Part shown: positions 6,565 through 13,860 of the stretch, in pieces
How the letters are laid out: every line of letters begins with the position of its first letter
Position numbering within the stretch: the first letter of the stretch is position 1
IMG/VR virus record: IMGVR_UViG_3300035681_000075
Span: 1 to 35,223 of that record
Origin: a virus
Length of the DNA stretch: 35,223 bases
Direction: 5' to 3' (one strand)
Program-made: the position numbers and the translations under genes
Notes under the pieces: model-generated
Database searches by the model: none
Told to the model about the DNA's origin: nothing
The model's input: only the letters and a program-made list of their open reading frames with translations

Positions 6565-6851
6565 CCGCAGTACCCCTCATTCCAGTCGCCGTCTTGCCTC
6601 CAACATTCATCTTTACTAAAAGTTCGACCGCACTCCCAACAGTTCTTTGTCTCTTCTACTGGTGTACTATCCCCACCTTTGTTCTTATCAATCGTGGCAA
6701 TAGCAAACTCACCTTTGTTAAAGATGATCTTGCCTACCTTCTCTTCTTTTACTGACCCGCTTTTTAGGTATACCTTAACACTTGTTCCGGTCTGTAACCC
6801 TTCGCCCTTAAGTCCCCAGTCACCAGTACGCAGTTTGCAATAAGTAATCAT
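6558..6851 (-). CDS. Hypothetical protein with GDWGL-type beta domain and Cys-rich tail (97 aa)
   Basis: The N-terminal half (KLRTGDWGLKGEG, then SVKVYLKSGSVKEEKVGKI) matches a small beta-barrel-like pattern seen in many phage and bacterial proteins (K-x-x-x-G-x-W-G, then V-x-V-x-x-x-x-G). The C-terminus has Cys at CWECGR, CW and CGC, fit for a zinc-binding knuckle. It directly precedes the methyltransferase with a 7-bp overlap and is first of this sub-operon after a 159-bp gap. Function is unknown. Confidence 0.6.
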   Translation of the reverse strand: MITYCKLRTGDWGLKGEGLQTGTSVKVYLKSGSVKEEKVGKIIFNKGEFAIATIDKNKGGDSTPVEETKNCWECGRTFSKDECWRQDGDWNEGYCGC

Positions 6852-6894
6852 GCTTTCTTCCTTTAAGTTTTGGGATCATACAAATAGAAACAAC

Positions 6895-6932
6895 AATGGA
6901 CAGGGAAAATAAAATAATTTTCCTTGCCCATT
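6895..6932 (-). terminator. Long stem-loop, terminator or attenuator
   Basis: Two 16-nt arms (6895-6910 and 6917-6932) pair with two mismatches around a 6-nt loop. On the minus strand it follows the 7011-7370 gene and precedes the methyltransferase sub-operon. The downstream tract (GTTGTTTC) is only partly T-rich. The neighbouring 6933-7010 stretch is very AT-rich and contains a 9-nt direct repeat AAAGGTTTC. Confidence 0.45.
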
Positions 6933-7010
6933 ACAAAGAGAAACCTTTCACGAAACCTTTTTAATAATGTATATTAAGTATAAGATTAGTCTTTAATAAA
7001 TAAGAAGTGA

Positions 7011-7370
7011 TTAACGCTGACTCTTTCTTTCAATGCTTGTAGCCCAGTGAACAATAGGATACTCCCTTCCGTTAGCCATGACCGTCTTACTAATCTTCTT
7101 AAGCCCTTGCCCTTCAAGGCAATCAAGAAGACCAACCAACGGTCCGTAGTTTCGGAAGGGAAATAATCTCTTAGGGATTTCTAGATCAGATAGGTCTTCA
7201 CTCAACTCTGCAAACGCTACCCAGTTCTTGTGCATGTCTTTGACATCAAGATTCATTTTGGTATTACCACTGGCATAGGTTGAGAGCAACAACCTTCCTT
7301 GATACCCTGTCCCAAAGAATCGGAAAGTTACATTCCCAATCTTAATCTGTTTCTTTGTTTCGTCCACCAT
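7011..7370 (-). CDS. Hypothetical protein (119 aa)
   Basis: The start ATG 7370 is selected by GGAGGGTATTAAAG. Earlier in-frame starts lie deep inside the upstream gene. Residues 1-60 are strand-rich (IKIGNVTFRFFGTGYQGRLL), followed by ISKTVMANGREYPIVHWATS near the end and a basic C-terminus. Not recognised. It overlaps the upstream gene by 29 bp. Confidence 0.55.
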   Translation of the reverse strand: MVDETKKQIKIGNVTFRFFGTGYQGRLLLSTYASGNTKMNLDVKDMHKNWVAFAELSEDLSDLEIPKRLFPFRNYGPLVGLLDCLEGQGLKKISKTVMANGREYPIVHWATSIERKSQR

Positions 7371-7734
7371 CTTTAATACCCTCCTGGATAATGGTTTCAT
7401 ACTCAGGCATCTTCCTAAGCTGTTCAAAGAAAACCTTGAAGCAAGACATGACTATCATTGGTGAAGCACACAACCCAATTGAATCGATCATAGTCCGTAA
7501 CGATTCTATTAACTTCATCCTTCTAACAATAGTCAAACCAGATTCGCCTTGGTCTTTCATTGTGAATAAGTACTCTTCACACTTACCGCATATCTTATCT
7601 TTATCATTGAAGGCTAAGGTATCAGCCCTTTCCATCCCGCAGAAGTCACACTTATAATTTTTCATCTCTGCACAAAAGCCTAGCTTATCCGCAACCAACT
7701 TTGCAAAGACATCGTGGTCAAGTATATTCATCAT
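7342..7734 (-). CDS. Hypothetical protein with N-terminal zinc-ribbon-like Cys pairs (130 aa)
   Basis: Residues ~28-52 contain CDFCGMERADTLAFNDKDK and then CGKC. These two CxxC pairs about 20 residues apart are a probable zinc ribbon. The rest is helical (VRRMKLIESLRTMIDSIGLC). The gene begins ATGATG at 7734/7731 behind AGGAGAGTGG. Zinc ribbons of this sort serve nucleic-acid or protein contact; the partner here is unknown. Confidence 0.6.
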   Translation of the reverse strand: MMNILDHDVFAKLVADKLGFCAEMKNYKCDFCGMERADTLAFNDKDKICGKCEEYLFTMKDQGESGLTIVRRMKLIESLRTMIDSIGLCASPMIVMSCFKVFFEQLRKMPEYETIIQEGIKDGGRNKETD

Positions 7735-7924
7735 CCACTCTCCTGTTTTTAATTGTCGTTCTTTCTAACTCCACCACTTCTCGTAGCCCTGCATGAACCT
7801 TACGAAGCTTTTCAATGATGAGCTTACGAACCCACTCATCATCAAGACTAACCTCACACTTAAGCATGGCCCCTAGGTCATCCCCTGCTTCAAGCCCTTC
7901 TCGTATTAGTCTTATGTTTGGCAT
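7718..7924 (-). CDS. Hypothetical helical protein (68 aa)
   Basis: A 68-residue ORF (MPNIRLIREGLEAGDDLGAM...) predicted to be helical, with a charged C-terminus. The ribosome site before ATG 7924 is weak (GTGGTATAAGCA), but three bases separate it from the upstream stop, so coupling is likely. Not recognised. Confidence 0.45.
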   Translation of the reverse strand: MPNIRLIREGLEAGDDLGAMLKCEVSLDDEWVRKLIIEKLRKVHAGLREVVELERTTIKNRRVDDEYT

Positions 7925-7927
7925 TGC

Positions 7928-8149
7928 TTATACCACAATACTTGCTAGGTCATAGTTCCGAATCAATCTGTCTGCCCCAAGGCAGTGTCTCTCATATCTC
8001 TCCCGTATCTCTTCGCATATATCCCTGTTACTAAATGACCACCCTTTCAATTCCGAGGGCTTCATTCCTAACAGCTTCGCTAGCATTCGTTTGGCTGACA
8101 ACTGCAACACTCTGTTTGCTTTTGATTGTCTTGATCTCTTCCTCATCAC
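7928..8149 (-). CDS. Hypothetical basic protein (73 aa), overlapping the upstream gene
   Basis: It starts ATG 8149 behind an excellent GGAGGTAAGTG, although this start lies 119 bp inside the 8031-8291 gene in another frame. The product begins MMRKRSRQSKANR and is strongly basic and helical, suggestive of a nucleic-acid-binding protein, with no recognised fold. The strong ribosome site supports translation. The long overlap is unusual for this compact operon, where overlaps are otherwise 1-29 bp. Confidence 0.5.
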   Translation of the reverse strand: MMRKRSRQSKANRVLQLSAKRMLAKLLGMKPSELKGWSFSNRDICEEIRERYERHCLGADRLIRNYDLASIVV

Positions 8150-8291
8150 TTACCTCCATGTCTACATAATCGATCTGTATTATATCATAAGGTATCCGGT
8201 CCATGTCAAAGACAAATTGTTTTGCATCTTCAATATCATCTGCATGGATATACCATATGCTGTCTTCCCATAAGTATCTGTAGAGGTTCAT
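8031..8291 (-). CDS. Hypothetical protein (86 aa)
   Basis: The N-terminus MNLYRYLWEDSIWYIHADDI and the following EDAKQFVFDM look like a genuine small alpha/beta domain. The last ~40 residues overlap the 7928-8149 gene in another frame and are less protein-like. The start overlaps the 8288-8500 stop by 4 bp. Ribosome site is weak (AGAGAGAATCCT). Not recognised. Confidence 0.5.
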   Translation of the reverse strand: MNLYRYLWEDSIWYIHADDIEDAKQFVFDMDRIPYDIIQIDYVDMEVSDEEEIKTIKSKQSVAVVSQTNASEAVRNEALGIERVVI

Positions 8292-8500
8292 AGGATTCTC
8301 TCTGCCTCCTGTCCAACTAAAAAGAAGAAGTCATCCACATCTGTATCCTCTTCTTTACTAACATCAAGGTCTGGTTCTCCAAACCCTTTAAGGCTTACAA
8401 GTTCTCCATCCTTTACAAACATCTTTCGGGTAAAGGTTTTGTCGTTGATGTTTAAAGTAACCTCAACAAAGTCTGTAACTAATAGATTAGAGTTGCTCAT
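8288..8500 (-). CDS. Hypothetical acidic protein (70 aa)
   Basis: ATG 8500 follows AAGGAGATTATA and forms TAATG with the preceding stop. A beta-hairpin-like first half (VEVTLNINDKTFTRKMFVKD) leads to an Asp/Glu-rich C-terminus (DLDVSKEEDTDVDDFFFLV). Its N-terminal hairpin resembles that of the preceding 64-aa protein weakly. Not recognised. Confidence 0.5.
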   Translation of the reverse strand: MSNSNLLVTDFVEVTLNINDKTFTRKMFVKDGELVSLKGFGEPDLDVSKEEDTDVDDFFFLVGQEAERIL

Positions 8501-8694
8501 TATAATCTCCTTGCGTGTGTGAAGACTGCCTCGTAAAACTCCCCGACATAATAGTTAGCTGGGCCTTCATGGTTCTTACTCCCGCTAAACTTAATCCCCT
8601 TGCCCCGATGCAGGGTGTAGGTGTAAGAGGATCTACCTAGCTGAACCTTAACCGTAACTTCTGTTAGCCCAGTCTTATTTAATGTGGTTGTCAT
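8500..8694 (-). CDS. Hypothetical protein (64 aa)
   Basis: ATG 8694 behind AAGGAGTAAAGA. A basic, beta-rich small protein (LTEVTVKVQLGRSSYTYTLH) followed by a Gly/Tyr-containing C-terminal part. Not recognised. Three bases separate it from the upstream stop. Confidence 0.5.
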   Translation of the reverse strand: MTTTLNKTGLTEVTVKVQLGRSSYTYTLHRGKGIKFSGSKNHEGPANYYVGEFYEAVFTHARRL

Positions 8695-8697
8695 TCT

Positions 8698-8982
8698 TTA
8701 CTCCTTGTAAGGGTTAAGCTCCATAGCTTTTCTAATGTCATCTACATAACTTTTCTTGGTGTAGTTTAATTCCTTTGTAATGATTTTAAGGTAAATGTAT
8801 TCTTGAGAATTGACGAAAGCATAATCATTACCAAGCCCCGTATCATAGGTGTAACCACTTACCCATTCTAAATTAAAACCGTTAACCCTTTGATGGATTC
8901 TTTCCTCCCAGTAGAAGTGAACAGTAAAATTACCAACAGTTATTTGGTCTTCAGTAGGGAATATTATTTTAAGATTGCTCAT
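8698..8982 (-). CDS. Hypothetical protein (94 aa)
   Basis: The chosen start ATG 8982 overlaps the preceding stop as ATGA. The longer frame to 9021 is inside that gene. The product is rich in aromatic residues and strands (ITVGNFTVHFYWEERIHQRV, then LEWVSGYTYDTGLG) with a helical C-terminus. Not recognised. Confidence 0.5.
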   Translation of the reverse strand: MSNLKIIFPTEDQITVGNFTVHFYWEERIHQRVNGFNLEWVSGYTYDTGLGNDYAFVNSQEYIYLKIITKELNYTKKSYVDDIRKAMELNPYKE

Positions 8983-9317
8983 GCTACTTCTCCATAGAAA
9001 GGTGATAGGTATAAGTTCCAACTGTCGTAAGTGTTATCTCCCCGTGGGTTTTTCTTGACCTTGATAAAGCCAAGGCCAAAGATTCCCCTCCATCCCCCTT
9101 CAACTTCTTCCAAGTCGCAGAGGGTATGCCAGCCAACATCTTCCTTACTCATGAACGCAAGTCTGGCTTTCTTGCCCTGCTCTTTGTTAGGAAAGATGAA
9201 CACCCTAACAGTCTCTGTTAGTCTGCCCCACAAGTTTCCTGTCCCACTCTTGGCAAGCATAAGCCTGGTTACTGGAACAAGTTTGTCTGGGAATACTCCG
9301 TGTGTTATTGGTAGCAT
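8979..9317 (-). CDS. Hypothetical protein (112 aa)
   Basis: ATG 9317 lies behind AAAAGGAAAAGACC and overlaps the end of the 9305-11065 gene by 13 bp. The product is beta-rich and Gly/Trp-containing (VRVFIFPNKEQGKKARLAFM, then GGWRGIFGLGFIKVKKN). Not recognised. Confidence 0.5.
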   Translation of the reverse strand: MLPITHGVFPDKLVPVTRLMLAKSGTGNLWGRLTETVRVFIFPNKEQGKKARLAFMSKEDVGWHTLCDLEEVEGGWRGIFGLGFIKVKKNPRGDNTYDSWNLYLSPFYGEVA

Positions 9318-11065
9318 GGTCTTTTCCTTTTGAGGTTAGGTGATTGGGTTTTAGCAAACCGGATTGCATGCTTATGGCTATCCGATGTAGATACAATGGT
9401 AGCTCCTAGCTTAGATACTTCTTCCCAGCTTGCTGCTGGTCTTACGCTCCTAGTATTAGCTAAGTGAATTGACAACCATCGCTGTTGTTTAGCTTTCTCT
9501 GCTCTCCACTCTCTGACCTTATAAGTAACAGCCAACAAGTATTCTTGTTCTTGTTTAGCCCTATCTTCAAACGCATTGCTTGTAGCAAAGGCTACGATCT
9601 CTTCAAACAAGTCTGCGTTCTTACGGTCAACAAAGCTTGCAACCTTACCCGCTGCTTCAAACCTCTTACGCATACCCCACTCATGTGGTATCTTGTCTTT
9701 GTAAAGCCCAAGGATCTTTAGGTACATGTCTTTCATCCGGTGCATCTCAAGCTCATGCTCTTTCCATTCCCAGTCCATAGCTTCTCTATCCCTATCGCTC
9801 ATACAAAGATCGCTGTGGTTTAGAAGGTGGTCATGTCTTTGCTCCCAGATATCCATGCGGGTATGCAGATCGAACAAGACCTTAACAGCTTTGTTATAAG
9901 TCTTTGGTATCTCTGGTGGAGTCCAGTCATAGTTCTCTGTCTCTGCTGGCAACCACTTCTCGTTGCGCTCAAAGTCTGTTAGCCCAGTAGTCACATGCTC
10001 TGGCAGTTCATCTTCCTTAACCTTCCCTTCCCCGATCATCAACCAAGTAGCAGGGCCATGAGCTTCAAACGAGATGGGGCAACTAGTACCACAAGAAACA
10101 AACAGATCCTTAATCCAGTATCCCGAAGTGCTAAACTCACTCCACTCTAGATCCCTGTTTTCAAAGTCCATTCGTTCCCACTGTTTTACATACTCTCTAT
10201 TAGATGTGTCTGGTAACCAAGAGCCTGAGTTAACCCAAGAGTCTTTCAACTCTACCTCACCATTACGCATCTCAAAGTCTTGATCATTGGCTAGGTAGAA
10301 CAAGATACTATCCCTGAGATTGTTGTTATGTGTATCGGTAGCAGTGTTCATGGATCGATCTGCATCTAGTTCCCCGTCATAGACAAGCCACTCAAGATAA
10401 GCTTTGGGTATGCGGTGGTACGGCATGTTTCTAAGTGTACCCATCACGCTCATGTCCCAAGGCATTCTCTCTACACATTGCAAGAGAGTGAAAGCCACAC
10501 CGTCATAATCTTTGTTGATTACTTCCCCTGCTAAGTCTCTGCTTTCAAGCTTCAGATAATCTTTGTTCTTTAGCATCCGTGGATTGACGAAGTGCTTACA
10601 GTCAACAGGTCTGCAATGGTTTGTCTTGAGAAGATGTCTGTCATAAGTCTTACTGATCTCAACTAAGTCTTTGATCTTGAACCAGGTCTTTCCTTTCCAG
10701 TTCCTAGGCATGGTGGTGAACAACTCTGTCTTATTGTCTTGCATGTACCTCTTATATGATCTCAGTACAGTGTGCGTTTTCATTCTGTTGCTGATGTATT
10801 TATCAACACGCACACCCCTGCTTCGGATATGAGGGTCACAATTGTCGGGGTTAAGAACAAAGACTCTGTTCATCTTATTCCTTATCCAGTCAGCATAGAT
10901 ATGTCTTTGCTCCCAGCTAACAAGTAGGTCATCGTCTTTAGTAATAGGTGAGCCAGCAGTAACAACTCTGTAAGTCCAGTTAGGGTTGTGCTTGTACCCT
11001 TCAATAAAATCGGCTAGAAGATTACCAGCCTTGGGCATTGCGCTATCCGATATGAGTAGTGCCAT
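9305..11065 (-). CDS. Large unknown phage protein (586 aa)
   Basis: I chose ATG 11065 behind AACAAGGAGTTTACA; the longer frame to 11155 lacks a site. The protein starts MALLISDSAMPKAGNLLADF, reminiscent of an alpha/beta domain. It has unusually many Trp residues (for example WTYR, WEQRH, WKGKTWF, DWEWKEHELEMHRM) and a helical, charged C-terminal third ending in a basic LKRKRPCYQ. I cannot place it in a family. At this size in an accessory operon it is likely an enzyme or a large binding protein. It is the last large gene before the SSB-like gene, from which a strong terminator separates it. Confidence 0.6.
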   Translation of the reverse strand: MALLISDSAMPKAGNLLADFIEGYKHNPNWTYRVVTAGSPITKDDDLLVSWEQRHIYADWIRNKMNRVFVLNPDNCDPHIRSRGVRVDKYISNRMKTHTVLRSYKRYMQDNKTELFTTMPRNWKGKTWFKIKDLVEISKTYDRHLLKTNHCRPVDCKHFVNPRMLKNKDYLKLESRDLAGEVINKDYDGVAFTLLQCVERMPWDMSVMGTLRNMPYHRIPKAYLEWLVYDGELDADRSMNTATDTHNNNLRDSILFYLANDQDFEMRNGEVELKDSWVNSGSWLPDTSNREYVKQWERMDFENRDLEWSEFSTSGYWIKDLFVSCGTSCPISFEAHGPATWLMIGEGKVKEDELPEHVTTGLTDFERNEKWLPAETENYDWTPPEIPKTYNKAVKVLFDLHTRMDIWEQRHDHLLNHSDLCMSDRDREAMDWEWKEHELEMHRMKDMYLKILGLYKDKIPHEWGMRKRFEAAGKVASFVDRKNADLFEEIVAFATSNAFEDRAKQEQEYLLAVTYKVREWRAEKAKQQRWLSIHLANTRSVRPAASWEEVSKLGATIVSTSDSHKHAIRFAKTQSPNLKRKRPCYQ

Positions 11066-11237
11066 TGTAAACTCCTTGTTTGATTTGGAATGAGTGATAA
11101 GGGAAACAAAACTAATCGAGCATGGGACAACAATACTTTTCACGGACAACAACAAGAAGCGGAACGAACCGAACTAGGAAAAAAGAATATCAGTAAGGAC
11201 AAAAGCTTTTGCTTCTGTTCTCACTGGTAGTATTCGG

Positions 11238-11284
11238 AAAAAAAGAATGCCTTCTAGCTTGCCCTTTGATGGGTGCTAGAAGGC
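11238..11284 (-). terminator. Strong intrinsic terminator
   Basis: A 10-bp perfect stem (11249-11258 with 11275-11284), extended by CCC/GGG, is followed on the minus strand by ATTCTTTTTTT. It ends the transcript of the SSB-like gene at 11292-11795. The TTCTTTTTTT tail recurs at the other terminators of this region. Confidence 0.85.
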
Positions 11285-11291
11285 TGTTCAT

Positions 11292-11795
11292 TTAGAAGGG
11301 CATGTCTGTGCTGCCTTCTTCTTCTTTAGGTTTGTCTTTCTCTACTCTTCCATCCAACTTAAAGGTTGCAATGGTAATGTAAAGATCGGGGATATTACTT
11401 AGCAAGTTTGCCTTGCCAGTTTCTTTTGCCCGTGCTTCGTTCTTCTTTACTTGAGCTTGCTTATCTTCAAGGGTGTTAACCCTTACGGTAACTTCGGTTG
11501 CTTTACCGTTGATGAAGCCATTGCCTCTGAGTACTGGTACTACTTCACCATCTTTGTTGGTGGTTGTACCTTCACGCAGTGCAATCAATGGGTTTACTTC
11601 ACTCATGGGTTTGTTAAGCCCTTCACCTTCGCAGAGTACGAAGCTCTCTGCATCTTGCTTAATCCAATAGGTTTTGTTGGTGTCTCTTCCGGTGTTACCA
11701 GAAGTGAAACCGTCACCTCGTTTCCAAAGTCGAGCGAGTACATTACGCTCGGTTGCTTCGGCTGCACTATTGTTCTTTACGAAATCTGTAAACAT
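11292..11795 (-). CDS. Putative single-stranded-DNA-binding-like protein (167 aa)
   Basis: The C-terminus is KEEEGSTDMPF. An acidic tail ending in (D)xPF is the protein-interaction tip typical of bacterial and many phage SSBs. The body is strand-rich (KTYWIKQDAESFVLCEGEGL, then KATEVTVRVNTLED and DLYITIATFKLDGR), compatible with a beta-barrel, but I see no diagnostic OB-fold signature. If correct, it would coat ssDNA in replication and recruit host repair enzymes by its tip. ATG 11795 lies behind AAAAGGAACTAATC. It forms its own transcript with a terminator behind it. Alternative: an unrelated acidic-tailed protein. Confidence 0.45.
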   Translation of the reverse strand: MFTDFVKNNSAAEATERNVLARLWKRGDGFTSGNTGRDTNKTYWIKQDAESFVLCEGEGLNKPMSEVNPLIALREGTTTNKDGEVVPVLRGNGFINGKATEVTVRVNTLEDKQAQVKKNEARAKETGKANLLSNIPDLYITIATFKLDGRVEKDKPKEEEGSTDMPF

Positions 11796-11835
11796 GATTA
11801 GTTCCTTTTGTTAGTTCTTGTAAGTGTAAAAAGTA

Positions 11836-11900
11836 AGGGAGCTAGGCTGGGTTATTCCCTTTGCTTTCGCTCCCTTTGGTCGTAGTCTTTTAGGACTACG
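11836..11900. terminator. Pair of intergenic hairpins
   Basis: A perfect 7-bp stem CGTAGTC/GACTACG (11881-11887 with 11894-11900) lies next to a second 7-bp pairing AGGGAGC/GCTCCCT (11836-11842 with 11869-11875). They lie between two minus-strand genes. Neither is followed by a T-run on the minus strand, so they may be leader structures of the SSB-like gene rather than terminators. Confidence 0.35.
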
Positions 11901-11905
11901 CTGTG

Positions 11906-12331
11906 TTAGTTAACAGTGATCTGGCTTGCATCAACTACTTTGATCTCAGGCTTTGACTTGCCTTTCTTATCGGTGTAGTTTTGCACATGGCCTTTCACTG
12001 TTATGGTCTTGCCTTGTAAGCTTGCATAGTTCCACTGTGGGCAGCGGTTACGATCAATGTAGATCGTTAGCGAAGCTTGTCTGTAGTCCGAAGTGTCATT
12101 CAAGATGGTGGATTTAGGAAGCTTAGTTACTGGGTCTAAGAAGTCCTTGCCAGACAAGACAGTAAATTTAGTTACTGCATCTTGATTCATCTTTGATGTT
12201 GCAGCCACGCTCGGTGCGACAGGAGTACCTTGGGCATAGTAATACCCGCCTCCGATAGTAGCTGCAACAATGCCAGCAGCAATCTTTTGCTTAAGGTTGC
12301 TGTTTAAAATCATAGCTTTAATGTTTTCCAT
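11906..12331 (-). CDS. Membrane-anchored OB-fold-like protein (141 aa)
   Basis: Residues ~17-34 (IAAGIVAATIGGGYYYAQG) form an N-terminal hydrophobic anchor or signal after a basic start. The exported remainder has a SLQGKTITVKGHVQNYTDKK segment followed by KPEIKVVDASQITVN. This G-K-x-V-x-V-x-G-x-V-x-x-Y...I-x-V-x-D-x-x-Q-I pattern is typical of small OB-fold domains of the tRNA_anti-like type. The OB-fold is inferred by pattern; ligand unknown. An envelope location suggests a role at the cell surface during infection. Confidence 0.45.
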   Translation of the reverse strand: MENIKAMILNSNLKQKIAAGIVAATIGGGYYYAQGTPVAPSVAATSKMNQDAVTKFTVLSGKDFLDPVTKLPKSTILNDTSDYRQASLTIYIDRNRCPQWNYASLQGKTITVKGHVQNYTDKKGKSKPEIKVVDASQITVN

Positions 12332-12370
12332 TTTAGAATCCTTTTCTGATTGGGTTAGGTAGTACCAAGA

Positions 12371-12565
12371 TTAAATAACGGTCTTGGTTTCCGTTGCATC
12401 TTCTTGCTTTGGTGCAGCAGTGAAGAAGTCTTTCAGCTTTTTGAATAGGTAGTCCAGCACCAAGAACGATGCTGGTACAATCGTTAAGTCGAGCTTGCCA
12501 AATTCTCTAGTGAGTTTTATGCTCGCTGGAATAAGGCACACGACTAGCAGTTCGATCCATCCCAT
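12371..12565 (-). CDS. Small predicted membrane protein (64 aa)
   Basis: ATG 12565 has AAGGAGGATACGA and lies 22 bp inside the upstream gene. Two moderately hydrophobic stretches (IELLVVCLIPASIKL and LTIVPASFLVLDYLF) flank a short charged loop, and the C-terminus is polar. Size and two-segment layout would allow a holin-like or other small membrane protein, but no lysis gene is adjacent and the identity is open. Confidence 0.5.
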   Translation of the reverse strand: MGWIELLVVCLIPASIKLTREFGKLDLTIVPASFLVLDYLFKKLKDFFTAAPKQEDATETKTVI

Positions 12566-12765
12566 TCGTATCCTCCTTTCGCCCAGAACGCTTCGGTGCG
12601 CTCCTTGCGAATGTTCATTACACGAAGGAGATCCTCTTCCCTGAGCCGATCAGGGTTACCTTCATGCCGTTTCTTTCGTAATAGTTTTAAGGCTTTTGCA
12701 AGCCTTGCTTCATAAGTCCGTTGCGACTTGCTTGTCGCAATCGTTTCTATAATCTCTACTAACAT
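12544..12765 (-). CDS. Hypothetical basic helical protein (73 aa)
   Basis: ATG 12765 follows AGGAGTACAGC. The product is helical and basic (RLAKALKLLRKKRHEGNPDRL), with Trp residues near the end. Not recognised. It is preceded by copy 1 of the repeated CCCC..GGGG element about 60 bp upstream and is the first gene of this transcript. Confidence 0.5.
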   Translation of the reverse strand: MLVEIIETIATSKSQRTYEARLAKALKLLRKKRHEGNPDRLREEDLLRVMNIRKERTEAFWAKGGYEWDGSNC

Positions 12766-12824
12766 GCTGTACTCCTAGAGTTAGACTGGCTGGGTTATAC
12801 TTCTACAAACAGATGTGGAACAAA

Positions 12825-12842
12825 CCCCAAGACCACAAGGAG
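12825..12842 (-). promoter_or_regulatory. Repeated 18-bp leader/operator element, copy 1
   Basis: On the minus strand it reads CTCCTTGTGGTCTTGGGG, a variant of the consensus CCCCTTGTAGTCTTGGGG shared by six sites in 12.8-15.9 kb. It sits about 60 bp upstream of the 12544-12765 start. The outer CCCC/GGGG can pair as a hairpin in most copies. Its role (promoter, operator or leader RNA) is inferred from its position only. Confidence 0.5.
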
Positions 12843-12906
12843 AACCGAGAGAAGAACAACAACCCTGAGACAACCCCTCTGGTTTATGTGGTTAATACTT
12901 TGAGGT

Positions 12907-12950
12907 TAAAAAGAAACCCCACAACACCTTGGAGTAGGTGTCATGGGGCT
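12907..12950 (-). terminator. Intrinsic terminator
   Basis: The stem is ACACCT/AGGTGT (12924-12929 with 12936-12941) continued by CCCC/GGGG after two mismatches. It is followed on the minus strand by TTTCTTTTT. It ends the transcript of the 12960-13139 gene. Confidence 0.8.
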
Positions 12951-12959
12951 GAGGAAAGG

Positions 12960-13139
12960 CTAACGAGATGCAATCCAGAAGCATGTGTTTGCTTCCATGA
13001 ACAGTAAGCCTACTGTTATTCCCAGTATCATTCCTTCGCTGAATCCATTAAAGAATAAAGCGATAGGTAGAATGGTTAGGGTTAAGCAAGCAGTAATTAA
13101 AGTACCAATGAAGGTACAGTAGTTAATAAACCTATTCAT
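12960..13139 (-). CDS. Small two-TM membrane protein (59 aa), holin-like size
   Basis: I set the start at ATG 13139 behind AAAGGAGTGGCTTG. The gene overlaps the end of the 13132-13629 gene by 8 bp. Two hydrophobic segments are visible, TLITACLTLTILPIALFF (about residues 13-30) and GMILGITVGLLFME (about 36-49), with short polar ends. This is a class II holin-like size and topology, but the context (no endolysin nearby) gives no support. Other small phage membrane proteins look the same. Confidence 0.55.
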   Translation of the reverse strand: MNRFINYCTFIGTLITACLTLTILPIALFFNGFSEGMILGITVGLLFMEANTCFWIASR

Positions 13140-13629
13140 CAAGCCACTCCTTTATGCTGGATTTAATTTTGGCTTGTTGCATTTCTGTATCATAACCTTG
13201 CAAGGTTAGATCAAAAACTAGCACATTCTTTTGCTCATCAACGAACAAAAGATACTTGCCGTCTTTGTATGTACGATCCATGTTTGCCCTATTAATATCC
13301 ATAGGGTCCATGAACCATATTTCTTTCACCCTACTAGGAATTTTTTCCATCATGGATGGTGGTGGAATAAGTATATCCCTATTGCATGGATCGAATGTCC
13401 ATCCATCGGGTAGGATACCTTCTTCATATTCTTTTTCCATGCTCTTAGCTATCTTGATAGCAAGAGGAAGAGGGATGCCTTTTTCTTCATCAGCTTTTAC
13501 TTCAGCCATGATTTCGTTTGCATATTCGTGAGCGCAATAAGCGTTCATCAATAACATGCACGACAGTTGGAAGCCAATAAGACAGACGATCTTCTGGCGA
13601 AAATTAACATGGTTGTTACGACTAAACAT
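13132..13629 (-). CDS. Membrane-anchored hypothetical protein (165 aa)
   Basis: A basic N-terminus is followed by the hydrophobic segment IVCLIGFQLSCMLLMNAYCA (about residues 14-33), an uncleaved anchor or signal. The remaining 130 residues are predicted soluble, with a helical part and a strand-rich part (KYLLFVDEQKNVLVFDLTLQ). Not recognised. Start ATG 13629 overlaps the upstream gene by 8 bp. The coding sequence contains several stem-loops, including the 16-nt perfect palindrome TAACCTTGCAAGGTTA at 13193-13208. Confidence 0.55.
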   Translation of the reverse strand: MFSRNNHVNFRQKIVCLIGFQLSCMLLMNAYCAHEYANEIMAEVKADEEKGIPLPLAIKIAKSMEKEYEEGILPDGWTFDPCNRDILIPPPSMMEKIPSRVKEIWFMDPMDINRANMDRTYKDGKYLLFVDEQKNVLVFDLTLQGYDTEMQQAKIKSSIKEWLDE

Positions 13630-13813
13630 TTGCGATCTCCTTGGTAGGTTTTAATTGGTTTCCGTTCTCAGTCTGGACAACAAGTCCATCTAAGAATCGA
13701 GCGAAGTCATCGCTCGCTAAGATTGAAAACATCTTGCTGGTAGAAACATCTACCAAGCATGTCTTCTTTTCGGTGGGCACTAAGCGTTCTCGAACTTTTC
13801 TTATTCGGGTCAT
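13622..13813 (-). CDS. Hypothetical protein (63 aa)
   Basis: The start is placed at ATG 13813, five bases after GGGAG; the longer frame begins at a TTG. The product is a basic N-terminal helix (MTRIRKVRERLVPTEKK) followed by VDVSTSKMFSILASDDFARF. Not recognised. It is first in its transcript and follows copy 2 of the repeated element by about 50 bp. Confidence 0.5.
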   Translation of the reverse strand: MTRIRKVRERLVPTEKKTCLVDVSTSKMFSILASDDFARFLDGLVVQTENGNQLKPTKEIANV

Positions 13814-13860
13814 AGCATCTCCCTGTGACAAAACTGTGTAAGGCTATCCACGCTGGACAA

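Noticed and set aside
6933-7010. Promoter before the methyltransferase sub-operon
   Set aside because: The stretch is very AT-rich with several TATA-like strings, but no -35/-10 pair with good spacing stands out.
11200-11211. Perfect palindrome CAAAAGCTTTTG upstream of the 586-aa gene
   Set aside because: Twelve bases of this composition can occur by chance, and there is no second copy to support an operator.
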